A stretch of DNA of 64,000 nucleotides from Xylanimicrobium pachnodae JCM 13526 = NBRC 107786 (lineage in GTDB: Bacteria; Actinomycetota; Actinomycetes; Actinomycetales; Cellulomonadaceae), in NCBI GenBank assembly GCA_001592145.1, contig BCWJ01000008.1, forward strand, positions 1-64,000. Direction: 5' to 3'. Made by a program: the position numbers and the translations under genes. Shown piece after piece: positions 7,232 through 15,505 of the stretch. The notes below the pieces were generated by a model that made no database searches, was not told the DNA's origin, and worked only from the letters and a program-made list of their open reading frames with translations. The stretch's first letter is position 1. Every line of letters begins with the position of its first letter.

Positions 7232-9658
7232 TCACTCCACCTTGACGTTCATCTTGGTGCCGTTCTGGTTCAGCACCCGGATGGTGACGCCGACCGCCGG
7301 GAGCTTCACACCCTGGTTGGGCAGCTCGTCGTAGAAGTACTTGTCCGTGTCCTTGAACACGGCGTTGCCGGGCAGGCCGCCGAACGTGTTGGCGACGCCG
7401 TCGACGTGCAGGGTGACCTTGTCCGTGCGGGCGAGCCCGAACGGCGCGTCGTACACCTGGACCCGGGAGCGCCACAGCTCACCCGTGGAGGTCTGCGCGA
7501 ACGGCTTCGGGTGCGCGTCGATGTACAGGTTCCGCCCGACCCCGGGGTGCGCCATCGTGTCGTTGTTGTCCTGCGAGGTGTCCCAGTACGAGATCAGGAG
7601 TCCCTGCTGGTAGGGGAAGTGGTCCACCTTGTCGGGGAACGCCGTCCCGTACCCGAAGAAGTACGGCCCCGTCCTGAGGTACTGGTCGTAGGACACATAG
7701 GTGCGGTTCGCCGCGATGTAGTACCCGGGGTGGCTGGTCGAGTACGCGTCGCCCGCGGTGACCCAGCCCGTGGACTCCCAGTCGCCCAACCCGTTCTCGG
7801 CGTCGCCGATCACGGTGCCGCCCAGCGCGATGTCGTCGAGGACGACGCCGTCGGGAAGGTCCGCGTCGTTACCGCCGACCGCAGGGTCGGTGACGTAGGA
7901 GAACGTCAGCGTGATCGTCTGGCCCGCGTAGGCGGACAGGTCCACCGTCCGCTGCGCCCAGTCGGCCTGGGTGCCGTCCCACACGTCCACCTGCGCGCCG
8001 TCGGCGAGCACCTGGACGTAGTCGTAGCCCTCCTCGATGTCGTACCGGTTCCAGAAGGTCAGCACCGGATCGTCGGCCGGGACGGTGACGGTCCGGGCGA
8101 GCGTGACCATCGAGTTGTCCTGGTGGCCGGAGTAGTACTGGCCCGTCCCGGAGTGGGGCGCGCCCAACGTGTGCTCGACCTGCTTCTCGGGGAGGGCCAC
8201 CACGACGGCCTGCGGGTCCTTGTTGTTGTACTCGGACGCGCCGAGGGACACCGTCTTCTTCTGCCCCGCCTTCACCAGGGAGTAGTCGAGCCAGCCGAGC
8301 TGGAGCTTGTTCCACGCCCCCAGGTCGCCGGCGCGCTCGCCGATGCCCTCGTCCGTCGCGGCACCGAGGCGGCTCTGCGCCATGAGCGTCCAGTACTCGT
8401 TGTTGCCGTCACCGCCGACGATGTTGTTGTAGTCGTCGGGCAGCCCGAGGTCGTGGATGTACTCGTGGTAGAAGACGGACCGCCCGCCGTTCTCCGGTTG
8501 CATCGTGTAGTCGCCCACGAAGAAGCCCGTGAAGTCGTCGGTCTCGTCCACCGTGCCGTCGGCGTTGATGGTGCCGCCGATCGGGGTCCCGGTGTTGCAG
8601 GCGCGGCCGTCGAAGCAGCTCGGACCGTACGCCAGGTTGGCGTACCACCGGTGGCTCCAGATGGCGTCGCCCGCGTAGATCGGGTCGCCGTCGGCCTCGT
8701 CGCCGCCCGCGTGGACGATCTGGAAGTGGTCGATCCAGCCGTCAGGCTCGTTGAAGTCTCCGTCGCCGTCCAGGTCGTAGCGATCCTGGACGTCGAACGT
8801 GGCGAGCTCGGCCTTGATGTCGTCCATGGTGCGGCCCTGGGCGAGCTGGTCGTCCACCCACGCCTTCGCCGCGTCCCGGATGAGCAGCTTGACGTCGCCG
8901 CACACCGTGTCTCCGCACCGGTCGGTGCCGTAGCGGGCCTGCGTGTAGGGGACCTTCACCCAGTCGGTGACGGTGCCGTCCACCGAGTACCGCCCCGAGG
9001 ACTGCAGCTCCAGGTACCCCTTGAGCGACTCGCCCTGGCCGAAGTACAGGTTCTGGAAGTACGACTGCGAGTGGTCCGCCACCCAGACCGTCGAGTTGTC
9101 GACGCTGCGATCGGGCTCCGGGATCTCGTTGTGCAGCGGCCCTGTGGTGCGCTGCGCGTCGGGGTCAAGGGCGAACGACGGCTGCTCGTCACCGAACTCG
9201 ACGAGCACCACGAAGATGCGCTCGGAACCCTCCCGGGCCACCTCGACATACTTGGACTGGTACGAGTCCTTGCCACCGCGATGGTTCCCGTTCGAGCTGC
9301 CCTTGGAGCCCTTGGCGCCCTTGGTGCCCTTGGACTTGCCCTGGGATCCCTTGCCGTCCGAGCCCTTGGTGCTGCCGTCGGGCTTGCCACCGGAGCTGCC
9401 CTCGTCGGCGTCGGACCCGACCTCGACAACCTGGGAACCGTTGATCGTCTGAACCTGGGCCTTGCCGGACAGGACGTCCGAGATCGCCTTCTCCCGCAGG
9501 GCCGCCTGTTTCTCGGCCAGCGGGTTGGGCAGAGCGTCCGACTGGATCGTCGACGTGTCTGGCTCACGTGCTGCCGGCACCGCCGACGCGGCAGGAGCCG
9601 CTGCGAGACAGGCGCCCACGAGCGCCAGCCCCGCCGTGATTGCTGGAACTTTCCGCAC
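7232..9658 (-). CDS. Secreted M6 (immune inhibitor A-type) metalloprotease
   Basis: This 808-aa exported zinc protease has a Sec signal peptide (residues 1-~28, ending ASAVPAA) and a prodomain-like segment. A low-complexity Gly/Lys/Ser linker (about residues 84-125) follows. The catalytic domain carries the zinc motif HEYIHDLGLP near residue 398, and beta-rich C-terminal domains resemble the immune inhibitor A architecture. M6 peptidases digest extracellular protein; whether this one is nutritional or acts in interactions cannot be told. It is inserted between obgE and proB and is bounded by its own terminator. Confidence 0.9.
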   Translation of the reverse strand: MRKVPAITAGLALVGACLAAAPAASAVPAAREPDTSTIQSDALPNPLAEKQAALREKAISDVLSGKAQVQTINGSQVVEVGSDADEGSSGGKPDGSTKGSDGKGSQGKSKGTKGAKGSKGSSNGNHRGGKDSYQSKYVEVAREGSERIFVVLVEFGDEQPSFALDPDAQRTTGPLHNEIPEPDRSVDNSTVWVADHSQSYFQNLYFGQGESLKGYLELQSSGRYSVDGTVTDWVKVPYTQARYGTDRCGDTVCGDVKLLIRDAAKAWVDDQLAQGRTMDDIKAELATFDVQDRYDLDGDGDFNEPDGWIDHFQIVHAGGDEADGDPIYAGDAIWSHRWYANLAYGPSCFDGRACNTGTPIGGTINADGTVDETDDFTGFFVGDYTMQPENGGRSVFYHEYIHDLGLPDDYNNIVGGDGNNEYWTLMAQSRLGAATDEGIGERAGDLGAWNKLQLGWLDYSLVKAGQKKTVSLGASEYNNKDPQAVVVALPEKQVEHTLGAPHSGTGQYYSGHQDNSMVTLARTVTVPADDPVLTFWNRYDIEEGYDYVQVLADGAQVDVWDGTQADWAQRTVDLSAYAGQTITLTFSYVTDPAVGGNDADLPDGVVLDDIALGGTVIGDAENGLGDWESTGWVTAGDAYSTSHPGYYIAANRTYVSYDQYLRTGPYFFGYGTAFPDKVDHFPYQQGLLISYWDTSQDNNDTMAHPGVGRNLYIDAHPKPFAQTSTGELWRSRVQVYDAPFGLARTDKVTLHVDGVANTFGGLPGNAVFKDTDKYFYDELPNQGVKLPAVGVTIRVLNQNGTKMNVKVE

Positions 9659-9787
9659 TGAAACCTCCCAGACTGCTCGTCACCCCGCGTCGTCGCGGGG
9701 CCGTTCGGGAGCCTAAGGCGAAGTGATCAACGTCACCACAGGGAAAGCACAGGTCGGGCGCAAGGACCCTTGGCGGCGGACGGCGGG

Positions 9788-11305
9788 CTACTCGTCGTCA
9801 GGGTCGGTCCAGTGCCCTGCCTGCCGCTCGGTCCACAGCTCGCGGCGCGCCTGAGTCTTGGCGTCCATGCGTTCGGTGAACTCCTGGCGCTTCTCGGCAC
9901 GCGTCTTGCGGTGGGTGTCCTCGAAGCGCAGGTCGGTCCCGCGCGCACCCAGCAGCTCGGGCCCGGTCATGAGAGTGGGCTCCCAGTCGAACACGACGGC
10001 GTTGCGCGGGTCGCCGATACGCACCTCGTCACCCGCGACCGCACCGGTCTTGAACAGACGCTCCTCGACACCCAGCTTCGCGAGCCGGTCCGCGAGGAAC
10101 CCGACGGCCTCGTCGTTGTTGAAGTCCGTCTGGCGCACCCACCGCTCAGGCTTCGAGCCGCGCACCTCGAAGTAGTCCACGCCGCCGTCCTGCTTCTTGG
10201 TCACGGTGAACCCGGCCTCGTCGACCGCCTTGGGTCGCAGCACGACGCGCGTGGGCTCGGGGGCCGGGGCAGCCGCGCGGGCCTCCGCCACGATCGTCGC
10301 CAGCGCGAACGTGAGCGGGCGCAGGCCCTCGTGCGACGCCGTCGAGATCTCGAACACGCGCAGGCCGCGCGCCTCCAGCTCGGGCTTGACGAAGTCGGCC
10401 AGCTCCCGCGCCTCAGGCACGTCGATCTTGTTGAGCACCACCAGCCGCGGGCGCTCCGCGAGCGGCACCCGCCCACCTTCGATCTCCAGGTCGCCCGCGT
10501 AGGCCGCCAGCTCGGCCTCGATGGTGTCCAGGTCGCTGATCGGGTCGCGACCAGGTTCGAGGGTCGCGCAGTCGAGCACGTGCACGATGACGGCGGTGCG
10601 CTCGATGTGGCGCAGGAACTCCAGGCCCAGACCCTTGCCCTCGCTCGCGCCGGGGATCAGACCCGGGACGTCCGCGACCGTGTACCGCGTCTCCCCCGCC
10701 TCGACCACGCCCAGGTTGGGTACCAGTGTGGTGAACGGGTAGTCGGCGATCTTGGGCCGCGCCGCCGAGATCGCGGCGACCAGCGAGGACTTGCCGGCGC
10801 TCGGGAAGCCCACGAGCGCCACGTCGGCGATGGTCTTGAGCTCGAGGACGACGTCGGCGACCTCGCCCGGCTCACCCAGCAGCGCGAAACCCGGGGCCTT
10901 GCGCTTGGGCGAGGCGAGGGCCCGGTTGCCCAGCCCGCCCTTGCCCCCGGCCGCGACCACGTACTCGGCCCCTGCGCCCACCAGGTCGGCCAGCACGGCG
11001 CCGTCGAGGTCCTTGACCACGGTGCCGTCAGGGACCGTGAGCACCAGGTCCTCGCCGTTCGCGCCGTCGCGGTCGTCCCCCATGCCCTGCGTGCCGTTGG
11101 AGGCGTGGCGGTGCGGCGAGTGGTGGTAGGTCAGCAGCGTCGTCGTCTGCGGGTCGACGACGAGGCGAACGGACCCGCCGTCACCACCGTTGCCGCCGTC
11201 GGGGCCGGCGAGCGGCTTGAACTTCTCACGGCGGATCGAGGCGACACCGTGGCCGCCGTCCCCGCCCGAGGCGTGCAGAACGACACGGTCGACGAAGCTG
11301 GCCAT
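9788..11305 (-). CDS. obgE: GTPase Obg/CgtA
   Basis: This 505-aa GTPase works in large-subunit ribosome assembly and stress control. The glycine-rich Obg fold covers residues 1-~158 ([21 protein letters not shown]). The G domain has the P-loop [11 protein letters not shown] near residue 168, switch [16 protein letters not shown], and NKID. A C-terminal OCT domain and charged tail follow. It lies downstream of rplU-rpmA as usual, separated from rpmA by a hairpin. SD-like GAGAGGAT precedes the ATG at 11305. Confidence 0.97.
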   Translation of the reverse strand: MASFVDRVVLHASGGDGGHGVASIRREKFKPLAGPDGGNGGDGGSVRLVVDPQTTTLLTYHHSPHRHASNGTQGMGDDRDGANGEDLVLTVPDGTVVKDLDGAVLADLVGAGAEYVVAAGGKGGLGNRALASPKRKAPGFALLGEPGEVADVVLELKTIADVALVGFPSAGKSSLVAAISAARPKIADYPFTTLVPNLGVVEAGETRYTVADVPGLIPGASEGKGLGLEFLRHIERTAVIVHVLDCATLEPGRDPISDLDTIEAELAAYAGDLEIEGGRVPLAERPRLVVLNKIDVPEARELADFVKPELEARGLRVFEISTASHEGLRPLTFALATIVAEARAAAPAPEPTRVVLRPKAVDEAGFTVTKKQDGGVDYFEVRGSKPERWVRQTDFNNDEAVGFLADRLAKLGVEERLFKTGAVAGDEVRIGDPRNAVVFDWEPTLMTGPELLGARGTDLRFEDTHRKTRAEKRQEFTERMDAKTQARRELWTERQAGHWTDPDDE

Positions 11306-11326
11306 GGGTGGATCCTCTCAAGAGTG

Positions 11327-11366
11327 CGCGGAAGGGGCGCGCCGCAACCGGCACGCCCCTTCCGCG
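11327..11366 (-). terminator. Hairpin between rpmA and obgE (terminator or attenuator)
   Basis: A perfect 13-bp stem (11327-11339 with 11354-11366) with a 14-nt loop lies 25 nt after the rpmA stop. It probably reduces read-through into obgE, letting ribosomal protein and GTPase levels differ. Confidence 0.65.
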
Positions 11367-11391
11367 AAGAGCTATGTGGTCGAGAACTGCG

Positions 11392-11652
11392 TCAGACCTG
11401 AGCAGACTCGACGATGTCGACGACCTTGCGGCCGCGACGCGTCGCGAAGCGGACCGCGCCGGCGGCCAGCGCGAACAGCGTGTCGTCGCCGCCACGGCCG
11501 ACGTTCTCGCCCGGGTGGAAGTGGGTGCCGCGCTGGCGGACGATGATCTCGCCCGACTTGACGACCTGGCCGCCGTAGCGCTTCACACCGAGCGACTTGG
11601 CGTTCGAGTCACGACCGTTGCGCGAGGAGCTCGCGCCCTTCTTGTGTGCCAT
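11392..11652 (-). CDS. rpmA: 50S ribosomal protein L27
   Basis: This 86-aa ribosomal protein is full length. The N-terminus [17 protein letters not shown] reaches the peptidyl-transferase centre, and the core [20 protein letters not shown] is typical. It is the middle gene of rplU-rpmA-obgE. The 62-nt gap to rplU contains no strong terminator, so the two are probably cotranscribed. Confidence 0.98.
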   Translation of the reverse strand: MAHKKGASSSRNGRDSNAKSLGVKRYGGQVVKSGEIIVRQRGTHFHPGENVGRGGDDTLFALAAGAVRFATRRGRKVVDIVESAQV

Positions 11653-11714
11653 TCTCAGGACCTGCTTTCAGGAAGTACGGGAGGTTCACGCGGCCCAGAA
11701 GGCTCGCGGGAAAG

Positions 11715-12023
11715 TCACTTGATGCCGGTGACCTTGAGGCGCGTCAGCGACTGGCGGTGGCCCTGGCGCTTGCGGTAACCGGTCTTGTTCTTGTACTTGA
11801 GGATGACGATCTTCGGGCCCTTCTCGTCCCGAACGACCTCAGCCGTGACCTTGACCTTCGCCAGCTTGGCGGCGTCGGTGGTCACCTTCTCCCCGTCGAC
11901 GAGCAGCAGAGCGGGCAGCTCGACGGTGTCGCCGGCCTTCGCGTCGATGCTGTTCATCACGACGATGTCGCCGACGGACACCTTTTCCTGACGGCCACCG
12001 GCCTTGACGATCGCGTACACCAT
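11715..12023 (-). CDS. rplU: 50S ribosomal protein L21
   Basis: This 102-aa protein of the large ribosomal subunit is full length. [19 protein letters not shown] at the N-terminus and [14 protein letters not shown] at the C-terminus are family signatures. An SD (CAGGAG) sits 8 nt before the ATG at 12023. It is the first gene of the minus-strand ribosomal/GTPase operon. Confidence 0.98.
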   Translation of the reverse strand: MVYAIVKAGGRQEKVSVGDIVVMNSIDAKAGDTVELPALLLVDGEKVTTDAAKLAKVKVTAEVVRDEKGPKIVILKYKNKTGYRKRQGHRQSLTRLKVTGIK

Positions 12024-12321
12024 GGTGCAAATCTCCTGGTCTGGGCGTGCCGCACGGCGTAGGACACCGGCTTGGTCTGCAACTCGAGGTCACCTCGGTG
12101 ATCGAGTGCGGTGCGTCCGCGAGGCACGCGGGACAGGCACGCCGATGGGCGCGCCGACGCACAAGGCTACACCATCGAGTCGCACCCCCCGACTTCGGGG
12201 GCACATCAGGCCAGGTGGAGTCACGCGCACTAGCATCGTCGGAGCACGCGGGCCGCGGCCACCCCTGGCAGGGTCCCCGGGGTCTACGCCGTTCGATGAG
12301 CCCGATCGGAAGGCCGTAAAC
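12024..12321. other. Divergent rplU / BCCT intergenic region
   Basis: This 298-nt region holds the outward promoters of two genes and no ORF I can support. On the minus strand, TAGCCT (extended by TG) near 12165-12175 is a weak -10 candidate for rplU. That would leave a leader of ~140 nt containing self-complementary cgaggt/acctcg sequence around 12085-12097. I cannot tell whether this is a regulatory L21 leader. Confidence 0.4.
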
Positions 12322-14292
12322 ATGCCTGGCACGACGCCCCCAACCCCCGGCGAGCACCGCAGCCACCCTGCGGTGAACCTGCACCGCGCGGCCCGCCTGG
12401 TGCACGAGGTCACGCTTCCCCAGACCGCGGAGGGGCTGCACCCCGCCCTGCTGCCCGGGATCAGCGTCGAGGACAACAACCACCGCTTCGGCGTGAACAA
12501 GGTCGTGTTCGGCGTCGCATTCTCCCTGGTGGTGGCGGTGATCGCCTGGGGGGTGCTGGCCCCCGACACCCTGGACTCGGCCGCCGCCGCCGCGTTCCGG
12601 GTGGTCACCGAGGACTTCGGGTGGTTCTTCGGGCTCCTGATGACCGCCGTGTTCGCGTTCATGATGTGGCTCGGGTTCGGCAGGTACCGCGGCATCCGCC
12701 TCGGGCAGGACGGCGAGAAACCGGAGTTCTCCACGTCGTCCTGGGTCGCGATGATCTTCGCCGCGGGCATCGGCATCGGGCTGCTGTTCTACGGACCGCT
12801 GGAACCCGTGAGCCACTTCCTGACGCTGCCGCCCGTGTTCGAGGGCGTGGCCCCGGGCAGCGACCAGGCGATGACGTTCGCCCTCGCCCAGACCATGTTC
12901 CACTGGGGCCCGCTCGCCTGGAGCATGTACGCCCTGGTCGGCGGCGCGGTGGCGTACGCGTCGTTCCGCAAGGGCCGCGCACCCCTGATGTCCGCGCTGC
13001 TCGAACCGATCTTCGGCACTCGCACCCACGGGGCGCTCGGCGCGACCGTGGACATCTTCGCCATCATCGTCACCCTGTTCGGGACGGCGGTGTCGCTCGG
13101 CATCGGCGCCCTGCAGATCGGGCGCGGCGTGGAGATCGTCGGAGGGCTGGGGCCGCTCGCCAACGGGGCCCTGGTGGCGATCATCGCGCTGCTCGCCGTG
13201 GGCTTCATCATCTCTGCCGTGTCCGGCGTCAAGCGCGGCATCCGCATCCTGTCGAACATCAACATGATCATGGCCGGAGCGATCGGCCTGTTCGTGTTCA
13301 TCGCCGGCCCCACCGTGCTGCTGCTCAACCTCATGCCCGGCGCCCTCATGCAGTTCATCGGCGACCTGCCCACGCTCGCCGCACAGTCCGGAGCGTCCAG
13401 TGAGGACGCGCAGGACTTCATGAGCGCCTGGACCACGTTCTACTGGGCGTGGTGGGTCTCCTGGACCCCCTTCGTGGGCCTGTTCATCGCGAAGATCAGC
13501 CGCGGGCGGACGCTGCGCGAGTACGTGTTCACCGTCATCGTCGTCCCCACGCTGGTGTGCCTGGTGTGGTTCACCATCCTGGGCGGCACCAGCATGTGGC
13601 TGGAGCAGACGGGCGTCGCGCTCAGCCAGGCCGGTTCCGGCCAGGACATGCTGTTCGCGCTCCTGGACAACCTGCCCGGCGGCTCCGTGACCGCGGTGGT
13701 CGCCATGGTCTCGGTGGGCATCTTCTTCGTCACCAGCGCCGACTCCGCGTCCATCGTCATGGCGTCCCTGGCGGAGAAGGGCAACCCGGCGCCGCGCCGC
13801 TGGAACACCGTGGTGTGGGGGCTGGCCCTGGCCGTCATCGCGGCCGTGCTGCTCGTCGGCGGCGGCAACGCTGCGCTGACCGGCCTGCAGAACCTCATGA
13901 TGGTCACCGCGCTGCCGTTCGCCGTCGTCATCGTGCTGGTGATGATCTCCTGGGCCCGGGAGCTGGCCCGCGACCCCCAGACGATCCGGCGTCGCTTCAC
14001 ACGCGAGGCCCTGTTCCAGGGGGTGCGCGCGGGCATCGCGGAGCACGGCGACGACTTCGTCATCGGTGTCGTGCCCGCTGCCCCCGACAAGGGAGCCGGC
14101 GCGTGGCTGGACACCGCCGACCCGGGCCTGACGCGGTGGTACTCCCCCGGATCCCCGCAGGACTCACCACGGCCACCAGATGCAGCGGACACACCGGGCA
14201 CGCCGGGCACGCCGGGCACGCCGGGCATGCCGGGCGCGCCGGTGGACGGTGACCCGGGCAGCGATCCCGACGCCACCGAAGACACCCGGTAG
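12322..14292 (+). CDS. BCCT family betaine/choline-type transporter
   Basis: This 656-aa membrane protein has 12 hydrophobic segments. The BCCT signature FYWAWWVSWTPFVGLFIAKI lies near residue 372, and the glycine-rich AGIGIGLLFYGPLEP marks TM3. BCCT proteins import glycine betaine, choline or carnitine for osmoprotection; which one applies here is unknown. The ATG at 12322 follows GGAAGG by 8-9 nt. The C-terminal tail is acidic and carries a TPG/MPG tandem repeat from a 9-bp DNA repeat near 14190-14240. Confidence 0.92.
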   Translation: MPGTTPPTPGEHRSHPAVNLHRAARLVHEVTLPQTAEGLHPALLPGISVEDNNHRFGVNKVVFGVAFSLVVAVIAWGVLAPDTLDSAAAAAFRVVTEDFGWFFGLLMTAVFAFMMWLGFGRYRGIRLGQDGEKPEFSTSSWVAMIFAAGIGIGLLFYGPLEPVSHFLTLPPVFEGVAPGSDQAMTFALAQTMFHWGPLAWSMYALVGGAVAYASFRKGRAPLMSALLEPIFGTRTHGALGATVDIFAIIVTLFGTAVSLGIGALQIGRGVEIVGGLGPLANGALVAIIALLAVGFIISAVSGVKRGIRILSNINMIMAGAIGLFVFIAGPTVLLLNLMPGALMQFIGDLPTLAAQSGASSEDAQDFMSAWTTFYWAWWVSWTPFVGLFIAKISRGRTLREYVFTVIVVPTLVCLVWFTILGGTSMWLEQTGVALSQAGSGQDMLFALLDNLPGGSVTAVVAMVSVGIFFVTSADSASIVMASLAEKGNPAPRRWNTVVWGLALAVIAAVLLVGGGNAALTGLQNLMMVTALPFAVVIVLVMISWARELARDPQTIRRRFTREALFQGVRAGIAEHGDDFVIGVVPAAPDKGAGAWLDTADPGLTRWYSPGSPQDSPRPPDAADTPGTPGTPGTPGMPGAPVDGDPGSDPDATEDTR

Positions 14293-14330
14293 CACGTCGC
14301 GTCGAGCGGCACGGGGCGCACGATGGGTGG

Positions 14331-14906
14331 ATGAGTCCCGACGCCGTCGCCGCGGCCCTGCGGGCGGTGCCGCGGCGCAGGTTCCTGCCCCTGCGCCTGC
14401 GGCCGCGCGCGCCCGAGGACCGGCCGCTGCACATCGGTCACGGACAGACGTGCTCGCAGCCCTCGACCGTCGCCGACATGCTGCGCCTGCTGGACGTGCG
14501 TCCCGGGACCCGCGTGCTCGACGTCGGCGCGGGCTCCGGATGGACGACGGCGCTGCTCGGACACCTGGTGGGACCGAGCGGTGAGGTGCTCGGCGTCGAA
14601 CGCCTGCCCGACATCGCCGCGTGGGGCGCGGCGAACGTGGCACGGGCGCGCATGCCGTGGGCCCGAGAGGTCCCGGCGACCCCCGGCACGCTGGGATCAC
14701 CCCGGCCCGGCGGGTGGGACCGCATCCTGGTCTCCGCCGCAGCGGACGAGCTGCCCACTGCCCTGGTGGACCAGGTCGCGGCGGGGGGCCGCATGGTGAT
14801 CCCCGTGCAGCAACGGATGCTCGTCGTCGACGTCGGCGACCACGGGGTCGCGCAGGTCAGCGAGCACGGCCGGTACGCGTTCGTGCCGCTGGTCACCGAC
14901 GAGTGA
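14331..14906 (+). CDS. Protein-L-isoaspartate O-methyltransferase-like
   Basis: This 191-aa SAM-dependent methyltransferase of the PCMT family repairs isoaspartyl residues. The PCMT N-terminal block includes IGHGQTCSQPSTVADMLRLL, motif I is VLDVGAGSGWTTALLG, and the ADELPTALVDQVAAGGRMVIPV segment is characteristic. The protein is slightly shorter than the usual ~210 aa. CACGAT lies 6 nt before the ATG (leaderless layout). Its last 14 nt overlap the end of tdk, which is on the other strand. Confidence 0.88.
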   Translation: MSPDAVAAALRAVPRRRFLPLRLRPRAPEDRPLHIGHGQTCSQPSTVADMLRLLDVRPGTRVLDVGAGSGWTTALLGHLVGPSGEVLGVERLPDIAAWGAANVARARMPWAREVPATPGTLGSPRPGGWDRILVSAAADELPTALVDQVAAGGRMVIPVQQRMLVVDVGDHGVAQVSEHGRYAFVPLVTDE

Positions 14907-15486
14907 TGCGGTGTGCCCGGCAGCGGGCCTGGTAGGACTCGGCACCGCCCACGTGCGCGGCGACGGCGGTCCGGGCGTCGGCGGTGCCCGGGGCGAGGCG
15001 GACGTGGTAGGCGGCGTCGCGCCCGCAGACGGCGCACACCGCGGTGAGCTTGACCACGGTCTCGGCCACCGCCATGAGGGCGGGCAACGGTTCGAACGGC
15101 TGCCCGTCGAACGTGATGCACAGGCCCGCCACCACGACGGTCAGGCCGTCGTCGGCGAGCGCGAGCACGGCGTCCACCAGGCCGGCCCCGAAGAACTGCG
15201 CCTCGTCGATGGCGACGAGGTCGGTGCCGGGGGTGACCAGGGCACGGATCTGCTCGGCGTCCGTCGCGGTCGCGGACGGGATCGCGAGGCCCGAGTGGGA
15301 CGCCACCTGCCCGCCACCGGATCGCACGTCCAACGCGTGGTTGACCACCACGACGCCCTGCCCCGCGAGCCGGGCGCGGCGCACCCGCCGGAGCAGCTCC
15401 TCGGACTTGCCGGCGAACATCGGACCGGCCACCACCTCGACGCGGCCGGGCGCAGGACGCACCCGGCCGCCGTCGTGGTCGTTCAT
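14893..15486 (-). CDS. tdk: Thymidine kinase
   Basis: This 197-aa type II thymidine kinase phosphorylates thymidine for salvage. The P-loop is GPMFAGKSEELLRR, the lid/active-site segment is AIDEAQFF, and the zinc ligands are CAVC and CRAH near the C-terminus. Length and order match the family. The start is the ATG at 15486 (MNDHDGG), 19 nt after the rne stop, so it is probably expressed from the rne transcript. No sign of decay is seen. Confidence 0.95.
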   Translation of the reverse strand: MNDHDGGRVRPAPGRVEVVAGPMFAGKSEELLRRVRRARLAGQGVVVVNHALDVRSGGGQVASHSGLAIPSATATDAEQIRALVTPGTDLVAIDEAQFFGAGLVDAVLALADDGLTVVVAGLCITFDGQPFEPLPALMAVAETVVKLTAVCAVCGRDAAYHVRLAPGTADARTAVAAHVGGAESYQARCRAHRITRR

Positions 15487-15505
15487 CAGCGTTCCGGTTC
15501 GACGC

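Noticed and set aside
14190-14240. Collagen-like domain in the BCCT transporter tail
   Set aside because: The TPG/MPG stretch is only a short 9-bp DNA repeat in a disordered tail.
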